Below, in pieces: positions 38,588-49,704 of a stretch of 57,113 nucleotides of DNA. The translations under genes were made by a program, and so were the position numbers. Numbering within the stretch: the stretch's first letter is position 1; each line of letters begins with the position of its first letter. This DNA comes from Rhodospirillaceae bacterium (GTDB taxonomy: Bacteria; Pseudomonadota; Alphaproteobacteria; Rhodospirillales; UBA2165), in contig CANIGJ010000027.1 in assembly GCA_947467145.1 (NCBI GenBank), positions 1-57,113 on the forward strand, in the 5' to 3' direction. The notes beneath the pieces were generated by a model. The model searched no databases, was not told where the DNA came from, and worked only from the letters and a program-made list of their open reading frames with translations.

Positions 38588-39793
38588 CTACGGCTTGCGC
38601 AACACTGCGACGCCCGGCAATTCGACCCCTTCGAGCCATTCCAGGAACGCACCGCCCGCGAGGCTTACATAGCTGAAGCGTTCGCGCACATGCGCGCCGA
38701 CCAGCGCCGACATGGTATCGCCGCCGCCCGCCACCGATAGCAGCATCCCCGCCTCGGTCTGCGCCGCCACCGCCGCCGCCACCGCATTTGTTCCGCCATT
38801 GAACGGCTTGGTCTCGAACGCGCCGAGCGGCCCGTTCCACAGCACCGTGTGGGAATTGCGGATCAAGGCGATCATCGCAGCGACCGATTTCGGCCCGATA
38901 TCGAGCGCCATCATGTCGTCCGGCACCGCATCGGCCGCAACGATCTTGGTCGGTTGATCGGCGGCGAACTTTGCCGCGACGACCACGTCGGTCGGCAACA
39001 GAATGTGACAACCCCGGTCCTGCGCACTCGCGCGCACGCGCCGCGCGGTATCCAGCATATCGGCTTCGACCAGCGACTTGCCGACCCGGCCGCCCTCGGC
39101 GAGCAGGAAGGTGTTCGCCATGGCGCCGGCGATCGCCAGGGTATCGACCTTGGTCATGAGATTCTCGAGCAATGACAGCTTGGTCGAGATCTTATTGCCG
39201 CCGACGATGGCTGTGACGGGGCGCTTGGGATGGTCGAGCGCTTCGGTCAGTGCCGCCAGTTCCTTTTCCATCAGGCGACCCGCTGCGGCAGGCATCAGAC
39301 GCGCCACCGCCTCGATCGAGGCATGGGCGCGATGCGCGCAACTGAAGGCATCGTCGACATAAAGATCGGCGAGGCCGGCCAGACGTTGCGCCAGCGCCGG
39401 ATCGTTTTTCTCTTCGCCCGGCAGATAACGGATATTCTCGAGCACCAGCACCTCGCCCTTGCCGAGCGCGGCCGCCGCCGTCTCCGGCGTGCCGTCGGAC
39501 CAATCGGGTGCAAAGCGCACCTTAACCGACCCGAGTTGGGCGGCCAGCGCATCAACGACGGGCTTCAACGACATCTCGGGCACGACCTTGCCATCGGGAC
39601 GGCCGAGGTGGCTGACGACGATCACACCGCTCGCTTTTTTCAGCAGCTCCTGGATGGTCGGCACGACCTCCTCGATCCGCGAGGCGTCGGTGATCTTGCC
39701 GCCCTTGAGGGGCACATTGAGATCGGCCCGCAGCAGGACGCGGCGGTTGGAAACATCGAGGGTATCGAGTGTCTGAAAGGGCAGCATGATCAC
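38588..39793 (-). CDS. pgk: Phosphoglycerate kinase
   Basis: A 401-residue glycolytic/gluconeogenic kinase. Signature parts are RVLLRADLNVPLKGGKI, VVSHLGRPDGK, GGNKISTKLSLLENL, VLWNGPLGAFE and the nucleotide loop VAGGGDTMSAL. It stands alone here, away from gap and fba with which it is often grouped. It converges on the receptor-like gene with a one-base gap between the stops. ATG at 39793 lacks a strong ribosome site; ATG at 39787 is an alternative. Confidence 0.96.
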   Translation of the reverse strand: MIMLPFQTLDTLDVSNRRVLLRADLNVPLKGGKITDASRIEEVVPTIQELLKKASGVIVVSHLGRPDGKVVPEMSLKPVVDALAAQLGSVKVRFAPDWSDGTPETAAAALGKGEVLVLENIRYLPGEEKNDPALAQRLAGLADLYVDDAFSCAHRAHASIEAVARLMPAAAGRLMEKELAALTEALDHPKRPVTAIVGGNKISTKLSLLENLMTKVDTLAIAGAMANTFLLAEGGRVGKSLVEADMLDTARRVRASAQDRGCHILLPTDVVVAAKFAADQPTKIVAADAVPDDMMALDIGPKSVAAMIALIRNSHTVLWNGPLGAFETKPFNGGTNAVAAAVAAQTEAGMLLSVAGGGDTMSALVGAHVRERFSYVSLAGGAFLEWLEGVELPGVAVLRKP

Positions 39794-39931
39794 TTATTCA
39801 GTTAGGGAATGGGATGGAGCATGGCGGGGCACTTTTTTCGCGGGCCCCCAGAGCCAAGTCAACCACACGCGCGCGATTTAGTTGCGTGAACGCTTATGGA
39901 CCTGCCCATAAATAGGATCGGGCATAAAAAA

Positions 39932-39957
39932 ACGGCCTGGCGTTGCCGCCAGGCCGT
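39932..39957 (-). terminator. Strong intrinsic terminator on the minus strand between acnA and pgk
   Basis: ACGGCCTGGCG-TTGC-CGCCAGGCCGT forms a perfect 11-base-pair stem, followed on the minus strand by seven T residues. It lies 203 bases beyond the acnA terminator and 139 bases upstream of the pgk ATG. No gene that would need it is visible in between. The intergenic region 39794-40227 otherwise contains the acnA terminator, one DnaA-box match at 40038-40046 and the probable pgk promoter. Confidence 0.75.
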
Positions 39958-40159
39958 CTCCGAATCCCACCTGTCGCTCGGTCGGGAGTCAACGTTTTCC
40001 GGCAGGATTCTGGATGAGACGAGGACCCGCGCACGGATGTGGATAACTCCGGGGTGGGACGTCTCGAAAGCCGGTATGGGGGGAGTTTATCCGCCCTGCC
40101 CCAGCCCGGCAAACATTCGCTATAAATGGCTGATTTCCGCCAATTTTCGACAAAGAAAC

Positions 40160-40185
40160 GCCCGGGATAGAGACCTATCCCGGGC
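40160..40185 (-). terminator. Intrinsic terminator of acnA
   Basis: GCCCGGGATAG-AGAC-CTATCCCGGGC forms an 11-base-pair stem, followed on the minus strand by GTTTCTTTGTC. It lies 43 bases after the acnA stop. Confidence 0.8.
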
Positions 40186-40227
40186 TGCTCTTCAGAATCA
40201 AAAATTAACGCCCCAAAAGGCGGCTTT

Positions 40228-42903
<2,676 letters not shown>

Positions 42904-43057
42904 GGATCCCTCCCAAATGACTAAAATATCCCACCAAGACCGGGCGAGGCCTTGCATGGGTGGGTATATCATGACCGGGCGGGCCGTAAAGCCCCATGAT
43001 CCGTGGGTGTATGCCCCTAACACGCTGATTTCCGGGGATTTTGAACGCCAAATCCGC

Positions 43058-43221
43058 CTCTAAATGGCTAAGGTATCAGCATATTTTCGCCACATTTAGA
43101 GCCTTAAATCATCCTCGATCAGGCCTCCTGATTGAGAGAGACATTCTCTCACCCCCCTATAGGCAGGTTTCTGCCAATACTCCGGCCGGGAAGCCCCCCC
43201 TGACTTCCCGGCCGAATTTTT
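43058..43221 (+). ncRNA. Candidate small RNA (or ccm leader) between acnA and ccmA
   Basis: The plus strand holds a chain of inverted repeats: CTCTAAATG/CATTTAGAG (43058-43066 and 43093-43101), ATCAGG/CCTGAT (43118-43123 and 43127-43132), TGAGAGA/TCTCTCA (43133-43139 and 43145-43151), GGCAG/CTGCC (43062+100: 43162-43166 and 43171-43175), then the terminator at 43184-43213 with a T6 tract. Unpaired runs are C-rich (CCT within GGCCTCC, CCCCCC at 43152-43157, CCCCCCC in the terminator loop), like the anti-Shine-Dalgarno loops of many alphaproteobacterial sRNAs. No coding frame with support crosses it. No promoter was identified. The family is not assigned. Confidence 0.5.
43184..43221 (+). terminator. 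Strong intrinsic terminator 37 bases upstream of ccmA
   Basis: GGCCGGGAAG (43184-43193) pairs with CTTCCCGGCC (43204-43213) around a C-rich loop and is followed by GAATTTTTTG on the plus strand. Because it precedes ccmA, it must end an upstream plus-strand RNA or attenuate the ccm operon. Confidence 0.85.
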
Positions 43222-43257
43222 TGTAGGGTGCCCCCTGCGGCGGGGGAAAATCCAAAT

Positions 43258-43923
43258 ATGGCAGTATTCAGTGGACGCGATCTCGGCTGCGAGCGTGGCG
43301 AACGGCTCGTTTTCGAAGACGTGTCCTTCGACATCCCAGGCGGCGGCGTCACCGAGCTGCGCGGCGCCAATGGCAGCGGCAAATCCACCCTGCTGCGCAT
43401 GATGGCCGGCCTGCTGGCCCCCACCGACGGCACCATCTTGTGGAATAACATTCCGGTCAGTGAGGATGCCGACGCACATCGCGCGCGGATCAACTATATC
43501 GGCCATCTCGACGGGGTTAAGGGCATGCTCACCGTCACCGAGAATCTGCGGTTCTGGGGCGAACTGACCCGAGGACAGCAGACAGATAAGCAAATCCGCG
43601 ACCGCGCCGATCTGGCGCTCGCCACCTTCGGCATCGCCAAACTGGCCGACCTACCGGCGCGTAGCCTGTCGGCCGGGCAGCGCCGCCGCACCGCCCTTGC
43701 CCGCCTGATCATGCGACCAGCCCTCATCTGGCTGCTGGATGAACCGGCGACCGCGCTGGATACCAGCGCCCTTGCGGCGCTGGATCACGCCATGGCGGCG
43801 CATCTGGGCGCCGGCGGCATCGTCGTCATGGCGACGCATGAGGCGATCCGCCAGCCGACGCCCAAGGTCGATCTCGACGAGTTCGCGCGCCGCGCCGCCG
43901 CCAAACATCGTGCAGCGGCATGA
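43258..43923 (+). CDS. ccmA: Heme exporter ATP-binding protein CcmA
   Basis: A 221-residue ABC ATPase that, with CcmB, releases the heme-loaded CcmE chaperone for cytochrome c assembly. The Walker A motif is GANGSGKSTLL, the ABC signature LSAGQRRRTALARL, and Walker B IWLLDEPATALD. ATG at 43258 follows the ribosome site GGGGGAAAA; a GTG ten codons upstream is less likely. It is the first gene of ccmABCDEFGHI and overlaps ccmB by four bases. Confidence 0.95.
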   Translation: MAVFSGRDLGCERGERLVFEDVSFDIPGGGVTELRGANGSGKSTLLRMMAGLLAPTDGTILWNNIPVSEDADAHRARINYIGHLDGVKGMLTVTENLRFWGELTRGQQTDKQIRDRADLALATFGIAKLADLPARSLSAGQRRRTALARLIMRPALIWLLDEPATALDTSALAALDHAMAAHLGAGGIVVMATHEAIRQPTPKVDLDEFARRAAAKHRAAA

Positions 43924-44585
43924 ACGGCTTCAGCGCCCTGCTTAAACGCGATCTCAAGCTCGCCTATCGCCAGGCGAGCGACAGCCTGACCGTGCTCGCC
44001 TTCTTCGTGCTGGCGACCGTGTTGTTTCCCCTCGCCGTCGGACCGGAGCCCGCCATCCTGGCGCGCATCGGCGCGGGCGTGGTGTGGGTTGCGGCTTTGC
44101 TCGCCGCCATGCTGTCGATGGATCGCATGTTCCAAAGCGATTACGACGACGGCACACTCGAACTTCTCGTCATCGCGCCCGCCCCTTTGGAATTGTGCGT
44201 GCTGGCGAAGGCCTGCGCGCATTGGCTGACCACCGGCGTGCCGCTGATCGTCGCCGCCCCCTTGATGGGATTGTTCCTCAATCTCGACCCGGCCGGCTAC
44301 GGCACGTTATTGCTCGCCCTTGCCCTCGGCACGCCGAGCCTCAGCCTGATCGGTGCGGTAGGCGCCGCACTCGTGTTGGGTGCGCGACGCGGCGGTGCGT
44401 TGTTGTCGCTGCTCATCCTGCCTTTATTCGTTCCGGTGTTGATCTTTGGTGTCGGCGCGGTCGAGGCGGCGCTGACCGATATTTCAGCACGTCCGCAATT
44501 GTTCGTACTGGGCGCGCTGACCTTGGCAGCCCTGGCGCTCACACCATGGCCCGCCGCCGCCGCATTAAGGCAGGCCGTGGAATAA
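43920..44585 (+). CDS. ccmB: Heme exporter membrane protein CcmB
   Basis: A 221-residue inner-membrane protein with six predicted helices, the membrane partner of CcmA. Family features are LLKRDLKLAYRQASDSLTVL, FFVLATVLFPLAVGPEP and the FQSDYDDGTLELL cytoplasmic loop. It starts in the ccmA stop (ATGA). Confidence 0.94.
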   Translation: MNGFSALLKRDLKLAYRQASDSLTVLAFFVLATVLFPLAVGPEPAILARIGAGVVWVAALLAAMLSMDRMFQSDYDDGTLELLVIAPAPLELCVLAKACAHWLTTGVPLIVAAPLMGLFLNLDPAGYGTLLLALALGTPSLSLIGAVGAALVLGARRGGALLSLLILPLFVPVLIFGVGAVEAALTDISARPQLFVLGALTLAALALTPWPAAAALRQAVE

Positions 44586-44643
44586 GACCAAAGCCTTACT
44601 GTTCACCTGGAAATCCCCGCCCTCGGGAAGTACAACAACACCG

Positions 44644-45357
44644 ATGCATCGTTTCGCCAATCCCACTCGGTTCGTAGCACTGGCCCGCGCGGTGCAGCCA
44701 TGGGCGATGACCATCGCGCTGGCGACGCTGTTCGCCGGTTTGTGGTTCGGCCTGCTCGCCTCGCCGCCCGATTACCAGCAGGGCGAAACCGTGCGCATCA
44801 TGTATGTGCATGTGCCGGCCGCCTGGATGGCGATGTTCTGCTACACCGGCATGGCGGGCGCATCGGCCGTAGCACTCGTGTGGAAACACGCCGTCGCGCA
44901 TGTAACCGCGCGCGCCACTGCGCCCATCGGCGCGGCCTTCACCTTCCTCGCCCTCGTCACCGGCTCGCTCTGGGGTAAACCCATGTGGGGCACCTGGTGG
45001 GTGTGGGACGCGCGGCTGACGTCCGTCCTGATCCTGTTCTTTCTCTATCTCGGCTATATGGCGCTCGAAAATGCGTTCGACGATCGCGCGCGTGGGCAGC
45101 GGGCCGCCGCCATTCTCGCCATCGTCGGCGCGGTCAACGTGCCGATCATCAAATTCAGCGTCGATTGGTGGAACACGCTCCATCAGCCGGCAAGCGTCGT
45201 ACGCCTCGACGGACCATCCATCCATCCCAGCATGCTGACGCCGCTCATCCTCATGGCCGTCGGCTACACCGCGTTCTACATTTGGGTGCTGTGCCTGCGC
45301 GTGCGCGCCGACATCAATATGAGCAAGGTGCGCGCGCTCAAGTTGCGGAACGCATGA
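44644..45357 (+). CDS. ccmC: Heme exporter/chaperone-loading protein CcmC
   Basis: A 237-residue membrane protein that presents periplasmic heme to CcmE. It has six helices and the tryptophan-rich periplasmic motif WGTWWVWDARLTS, with flanking histidines in YVHVPAAWM and NTLHQPASV. ATG at 44644 lies 58 bases after ccmB; the ribosome site is weak. Confidence 0.95.
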   Translation: MHRFANPTRFVALARAVQPWAMTIALATLFAGLWFGLLASPPDYQQGETVRIMYVHVPAAWMAMFCYTGMAGASAVALVWKHAVAHVTARATAPIGAAFTFLALVTGSLWGKPMWGTWWVWDARLTSVLILFFLYLGYMALENAFDDRARGQRAAAILAIVGAVNVPIIKFSVDWWNTLHQPASVVRLDGPSIHPSMLTPLILMAVGYTAFYIWVLCLRVRADINMSKVRALKLRNA

Positions 45358-45361
45358 GACG

Positions 45362-45526
45362 ATGAACGATTATTTCAACATGGGCGGTTATGCCGCGTTC
45401 GTCTGGCCGGCCTTCGCGCTATCTTTCGGCGTGCTCGCCACCTTGCTGGTCGCCAGCCTCAAGTCACTACGCGCATCCGAACAAGCGCTCCTCGACGCCG
45501 GCGCGAAAACTGAAACGCCGCAATGA
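45362..45526 (+). CDS. ccmD: Heme exporter protein CcmD
   Basis: A 54-residue single-pass membrane protein that stabilises the CcmC-CcmE complex and aids CcmE release. It starts MNDYFNMGGYAAFVWPAFAL, has one hydrophobic helix (about 11-33), then a charged cytoplasmic end (SLRASEQALLDAG). The position between ccmC (four-base gap) and ccmE (four-base overlap) and the MGGYAAFVWPA motif make the call firm despite the small size. Confidence 0.93.
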   Translation: MNDYFNMGGYAAFVWPAFALSFGVLATLLVASLKSLRASEQALLDAGAKTETPQ

Positions 45527-45960
45527 AACCGAAACACCAGCGTCTGGCGCTGCTCGGTCTCGGCGTCCTCGTGCTGGGCGCGGCGGCCGCTCTTGTGCTC
45601 ACCGCATTCGAGGACAATCTCGTCTTCTTCCATTCACCGACGGAACTTGCGACCAAAGAGGTTTCGCCGCAGCAGCGCCTGCGCATCGGCGGGCTCGTGC
45701 AGGACGGCAGCTTGGTGAAAAGCGGCAGCGACGTACGCTTCGTCGTCACCGACGGCGCGCATTCGATCAACGTCGCCTATCGCGGCTTGCTGCCCGATTT
45801 GTTCCGCGAAGGCCAAGGCATCGTCGCCGAGGGCACGTTCCAGAACGGCACCTTCACCGCGCGCGAAGTGCTGGCCAAACATGACGAGAATTACATGCCG
45901 CCCGAAGTGGTCGACGCACTGAAGAAATCCGGCGAATGGCAACGGAGCGGCGGCAAATGA
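45523..45960 (+). CDS. ccmE: Cytochrome c-type biogenesis heme chaperone CcmE
   Basis: A 145-residue periplasmic heme chaperone anchored by an N-terminal helix (about 7-28). The covalent heme site is in VLAKHDENYMPPEV, with His120 and Tyr124 forming the HxxxY pattern. The OB-like barrel includes RIGGLVQDGSLVKSG. Its stop overlaps the ccmF start (ATGA). Confidence 0.96.
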   Translation: MKPKHQRLALLGLGVLVLGAAAALVLTAFEDNLVFFHSPTELATKEVSPQQRLRIGGLVQDGSLVKSGSDVRFVVTDGAHSINVAYRGLLPDLFREGQGIVAEGTFQNGTFTAREVLAKHDENYMPPEVVDALKKSGEWQRSGGK

Positions 45961-47903
45961 TTGCAGAATTTGGGCATTTCGCGCTCACCCTCGCCCTCGC
46001 CGTCGCCTTCGTGCAGGCAACGCTCCCGTTGCTCGGCGCGCATCGCCGCGATACCGGCCTGATGGCCCTCGCCCCCGCCGGCGCGATGCTGCAGTTCGCG
46101 CTGGTCGCACTCGCCTTCGGCGCGCTCATGCATGCCTATATCGTGTCGGATTTTTCGCTCGCCAATGTCGCGCAGAATTCGCACACCGCGAAGCCGATGC
46201 TCTACAAGGTCGCGGGCACCTGGGGCAATCACGAAGGCTCGATGCTGCTGTGGGCCTTGATCCTGTCGCTCTACGGCGCGGCGGTCGCAGCCTTCGGTGG
46301 CAACCTGACCGAGACGCTTAAGGTGCGCGTGTTGTCGATCCAAGGCATGATCGGCTGCGGCATCCTCGCCTTCATCCTGTTCACGTCGAACCCGTTCGCG
46401 CGTCTCGATCCCGCACCGTTTGACGGCCAGAGCCTCAATCCGCTGTTGCAGGATCCCGGCCTCGCCTTTCATCCGCCGCTGCTCTATCTGGGTTACGTCG
46501 GGCTCTCGACGTCGTTCTCCTTCGCCGTCGCTGCCTTGATCGAAGGCAAGGTCGATGCCGTCTGGGCGCGCTGGGTGCGGCCGTGGACCTTGGCGGCCTG
46601 GGGGTTTCTGACCGCCGGCATCACGCTTGGTTCATGGTGGGCTTATTACGAATTGGGCTGGGGCGGCTGGTGGTTCTGGGATCCGGTGGAGAACGCGTCC
46701 TTCATGCCATGGCTGGCGGCGACCGCGCTGCTGCATTCCGCTATCGTCGCCGAGAAGCGCGACGCGCTGAAAGCCTGGACCATATTCCTCGCCATCGTCG
46801 CCTTTGCGCTGTCGTTGCTGGGCACCTTCCTGGTGCGCTCGGGCGTGCTGACATCGGTGCACGCCTTCGCGTCCGATCCGACGCGCGGCGTCTATATCCT
46901 GTTGTTCCTCGTCGTCACCGTCGGCGCTGCCTTCGCGCTGTTCGCCTGGCGCGGGCCGGCGCTGGCCGGCACCGGACGGTTCGAACCGGTGAGCCGCGAA
47001 GGCGCGTTGCTGATCAATAATTTCGTACTCACCGTCGCCGCTGCATCGATCCTGCTCGGCACGCTTTATCCGCTGTTCCTCGACATCCTCAATGCGGGAA
47101 AAGTTTCCGTGGGCGCGCCGTATTTCCAGCGCGTGTTCATTCCCATGATGATCCCGATGCTGCTGATCATGGCGATTGCGCCCATGCTGACCTGGCGGCG
47201 TGCCGATGCGGGTGCCGCAATCGTCTCGCTCAAATGGGCGGGGCTTGTGGCCGCCATCGTCGGGTTCGGTATCTGGCTATTCATCAACCGCGCGAGCGCG
47301 CTCGCGGCTTTCGGCATCGCCATCGCGGCGTGGCTGTTCGCCGCCACCATGTGGGAACTCTACACACGCGCACGCACCTGGCGCGGCCTTCTGCGTCAGC
47401 CGCGCGTCAGTTGGGGCATGACCATGGCGCACGCCGGGTTGGCCATCGCCATCGCCGGCATGACCGCATCGACCGCGTGGAAGGTCGAAGACATCCGCGT
47501 GATGGCGCCCGGCGAAACCACCGAGATCGCGGGCTATCAATTCACCCTATCGAACGTCAGCGACGTGCGCGGGCCGAATTACGCTGCACTGCGGGCAACC
47601 TTCAACGTGCGTCGCAATGGCCAGGCCTATACGACGCTGTATCCGGAAAAACGGATCTATGATGTCGGCCGTCAGCCGACGACCGAAGCCGCCATCCGTC
47701 CGACCATCTGGGGCGATCTGTACGCCGTCATCGGCGATGCCGACGGCAACGGCAGCTATGTGACGCGCATCTATTTCAATCCGCTGGTCGGCTGGATGTG
47801 GACCGGCGCGCTGATCATGGTGCTGGGCGCCGGGATGAGCCTGTCGGACCGGCGCTATCGCCAGGTGGCGACGGCGGACGATACGGTCGAGGCGCACGCC
47901 TGA
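45957..47903 (+). CDS. ccmF: Cytochrome c heme lyase subunit CcmF
   Basis: A 648-residue polytopic membrane protein that attaches heme to apocytochrome c. The tryptophan-rich motif is WGGWWFWDPVENASFMPWL. Other conserved parts are KVAGTWGNHEGSMLLW, HPPLLYLGYVG and GTFLVRSGVLTSVHAFASDP. ATG at 45957 overlaps the ccmE stop; an open frame seven codons upstream lies inside ccmE. Confidence 0.97.
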   Translation: MIAEFGHFALTLALAVAFVQATLPLLGAHRRDTGLMALAPAGAMLQFALVALAFGALMHAYIVSDFSLANVAQNSHTAKPMLYKVAGTWGNHEGSMLLWALILSLYGAAVAAFGGNLTETLKVRVLSIQGMIGCGILAFILFTSNPFARLDPAPFDGQSLNPLLQDPGLAFHPPLLYLGYVGLSTSFSFAVAALIEGKVDAVWARWVRPWTLAAWGFLTAGITLGSWWAYYELGWGGWWFWDPVENASFMPWLAATALLHSAIVAEKRDALKAWTIFLAIVAFALSLLGTFLVRSGVLTSVHAFASDPTRGVYILLFLVVTVGAAFALFAWRGPALAGTGRFEPVSREGALLINNFVLTVAAASILLGTLYPLFLDILNAGKVSVGAPYFQRVFIPMMIPMLLIMAIAPMLTWRRADAGAAIVSLKWAGLVAAIVGFGIWLFINRASALAAFGIAIAAWLFAATMWELYTRARTWRGLLRQPRVSWGMTMAHAGLAIAIAGMTASTAWKVEDIRVMAPGETTEIAGYQFTLSNVSDVRGPNYAALRATFNVRRNGQAYTTLYPEKRIYDVGRQPTTEAAIRPTIWGDLYAVIGDADGNGSYVTRIYFNPLVGWMWTGALIMVLGAGMSLSDRRYRQVATADDTVEAHA

Positions 47904-47904
47904 C

Positions 47905-48435
47905 ATGCGCCGTCTCGTCTATGTCCTTCCACTTGTGCTCGTCGCCTTGCTCGGCGTCGCGTTCTACTTCCAACTCGGCACCGACACGCAGAAGCTGCCG
48001 TCCGCGCTGATCGATAAGCCGCTGCCCATCTTCAATCTGCCGCCCATCGAGGGCGATGGGGTCGTGCTGGCCAATTCCGACCTTGCCGGCAAGGTGGCCC
48101 TGATCAATGTCTGGGCGTCGTGGTGCCCGCCGTGCCGTATCGAGCATCCGGTCCTGATGGGCATCGCGGCATCGGGCGTCGCGATCTACGGCGTGAACTA
48201 CAAAGACAAGCCGGACGACGCCAAACGCTTCCTCACCCAACTCGGCAATCCGTTCATCGCCGTGGGGGCGGATCGCGACGGCAAGCTCGCCATCGATCTC
48301 GGCGTGTATGGTTATCCGGAAACCTTCATCGTCGATGCGAACGGCATCATCCGTTATCGCCATGCCGGGCCGATCAATAAAGTCGATTGGGAGCAAACCC
48401 TGCTGCCCATCGTCAAAAAGCTGCAAGCACGATGA
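47905..48435 (+). CDS. ccmG: Thiol:disulfide interchange protein CcmG (DsbE)
   Basis: A 176-residue membrane-anchored periplasmic thioredoxin-like protein that keeps the apocytochrome CxxCH thiols reduced. The N-terminal anchor helix (about 5-24) is followed by LPSALIDKPLPIFNLPP, the active site VWASWCPPCRIEHP and the GVYGYPETFIVD strand with the cis-proline. It starts one base after ccmF and overlaps ccmH by four bases. Confidence 0.95.
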   Translation: MRRLVYVLPLVLVALLGVAFYFQLGTDTQKLPSALIDKPLPIFNLPPIEGDGVVLANSDLAGKVALINVWASWCPPCRIEHPVLMGIAASGVAIYGVNYKDKPDDAKRFLTQLGNPFIAVGADRDGKLAIDLGVYGYPETFIVDANGIIRYRHAGPINKVDWEQTLLPIVKKLQAR

Positions 48436-48821
48436 GAGTTTTCCTATCCGCCCTTCTCATCCTGATCGCGAGCACAGCTTACGCCGTCGATCCGCGTGAA
48501 CGGCTGACCGATCCGGCGCTTGAGGTTCGCGCACGCGCGATCTCGGCCGAATTGCGCTGCGTCGTCTGCCAGAACCAATCCATCGACGAATCCGATGCCG
48601 ATCTCGCCAAGGATCTGCGCAACGTGATCCGCGCGCGCATCGTGACCGGCGACAGCGACCAGGAGGTCATCGATTTCGTCGTCGCGCGCTACGGCGAATT
48701 CGTGCTGCTGCGCCCGCCGTTCAAGGGCGCCACCGTAATCCTGTGGCTCGGGCCGCTGCTGTTCGCATTGTGCGGTCTGATCGGCATCGTTCTGTATTAC
48801 CGTCGGCGGCCGGCCGCATGA
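48432..48821 (+). CDS. ccmH: Cytochrome c-type biogenesis protein CcmH
   Basis: A 129-residue periplasmic thiol oxidoreductase with a signal sequence (MRVFLSALLILIASTAYA) and a C-terminal membrane helix. The redox motif is LRCVVCQNQSIDESDADLA. It reduces the apocytochrome heme-binding motif in a complex with CcmF and CcmI. This is the short form; the TPR part is encoded separately as ccmI. ATG at 48432 overlaps the ccmG stop. Confidence 0.95.
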   Translation: MRVFLSALLILIASTAYAVDPRERLTDPALEVRARAISAELRCVVCQNQSIDESDADLAKDLRNVIRARIVTGDSDQEVIDFVVARYGEFVLLRPPFKGATVILWLGPLLFALCGLIGIVLYYRRRPAA

Positions 48822-48831
48822 TGTTCTGGCC

Positions 48832-49698
48832 ATGACATTCTGGATTGGCATACTTCTGCTGGCACTTGCCGTGGTCGGCATCCTGATGCTCGCCGTGAAA
48901 CGCGCCGGCGGACGCAGCGCGCTCGGCATCGTCGTGGCATTGGCCGTGCCCGGCATCGCGCTCGGCCTTTATGCCACCACCGGCGCGCCCGAACTGCCCG
49001 ATCAGCCCTACGCCGCACGCGGCGATATCGCCGAACGCGCCGAGATGGATGGGTTGCTGGGCGAACTGGCCCTCCGGCTCGAAGCCGATCCGAACCGGAT
49101 CGAGGGCTGGCTGTTGCTGGCGCGCGCCCGCCTGAAGGTCGGCGACGCAAAGGGTGCCGCCGATGCCTTCGCCCGCGCGCGCACCCTGGCGCCCGATAGC
49201 GGCGAGATCGCATCGGAATATGCCGAGGCGTTGATCCACGCGGCGAACGGTGCGGTCAGCGACGAGGCGCGCGCCGCCTTGGCCTTCGCCACCGCCAAGG
49301 ACCCGCGCGACGCCAAGGCGCTGTTCTATCTCGGCCACGATGCGCTGACCCGAGGCAAACATGCCGAGGCGATCCAGCATTGGGTGAACTTGATCGCGCT
49401 CAGCCCCCGCGATGCGCCCTGGATCGCCGATCTATCGGCGCGCATCGCGGAAGCGGCGCGCGCCGGCAAGATCGATCTGGCCGCCGTCAAACCGACGCTG
49501 ATGCCCGCCGAGCAACCCGCCCGTCCCAGCCGCGAAGACATCCGCGCCATGGTCGATGGCTTGGCCGCGCGGCTGGACGAGAATCCCGACGATCTCGCCG
49601 GTTGGCGCATGCTCGCGCGCTCCTGGCGGGTGCTGGGCGAAACCGCCAAGGCCGACGAGGCCGAGGCGCGCGTGAAGGCGCTGGAAGCGAAGCCCTAA
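48832..49698 (+). CDS. ccmI: Cytochrome c-type biogenesis protein CcmI
   Basis: A 288-residue apocytochrome chaperone. Two membrane helices (about 2-20 and 31-49) are followed by a periplasmic TPR domain with repeats such as RIEGWLLLARARLKVGDAKG, AKALFYLGHDALTRGKHAEA and DLAGWRMLARSWRVLGETAK. It is shorter than some CcmI proteins but complete in layout. It is the last gene of the ccm operon, ten bases after ccmH, and converges on the next gene with a six-base gap. Confidence 0.9.
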   Translation: MTFWIGILLLALAVVGILMLAVKRAGGRSALGIVVALAVPGIALGLYATTGAPELPDQPYAARGDIAERAEMDGLLGELALRLEADPNRIEGWLLLARARLKVGDAKGAADAFARARTLAPDSGEIASEYAEALIHAANGAVSDEARAALAFATAKDPRDAKALFYLGHDALTRGKHAEAIQHWVNLIALSPRDAPWIADLSARIAEAARAGKIDLAAVKPTLMPAEQPARPSREDIRAMVDGLAARLDENPDDLAGWRMLARSWRVLGETAKADEAEARVKALEAKP

Positions 49699-49704
49699 CG
49701 TTTC

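Noticed and set aside
39958..39990. A possible tRNA T-arm (CGAATCCCACC) next to the orphan terminator
   Set aside because: No acceptor, D-arm or anticodon stem could be built around it on either strand.
39894..40112. A 72-codon minus-strand frame between acnA and pgk
   Set aside because: It runs straight through the strong terminator hairpin at 39932-39957 and has no ribosome site.
43041..43226. A 61-codon plus-strand frame between acnA and ccmA
   Set aside because: The stretch is explained better by the series of hairpins and the terminator, and the frame has no support.
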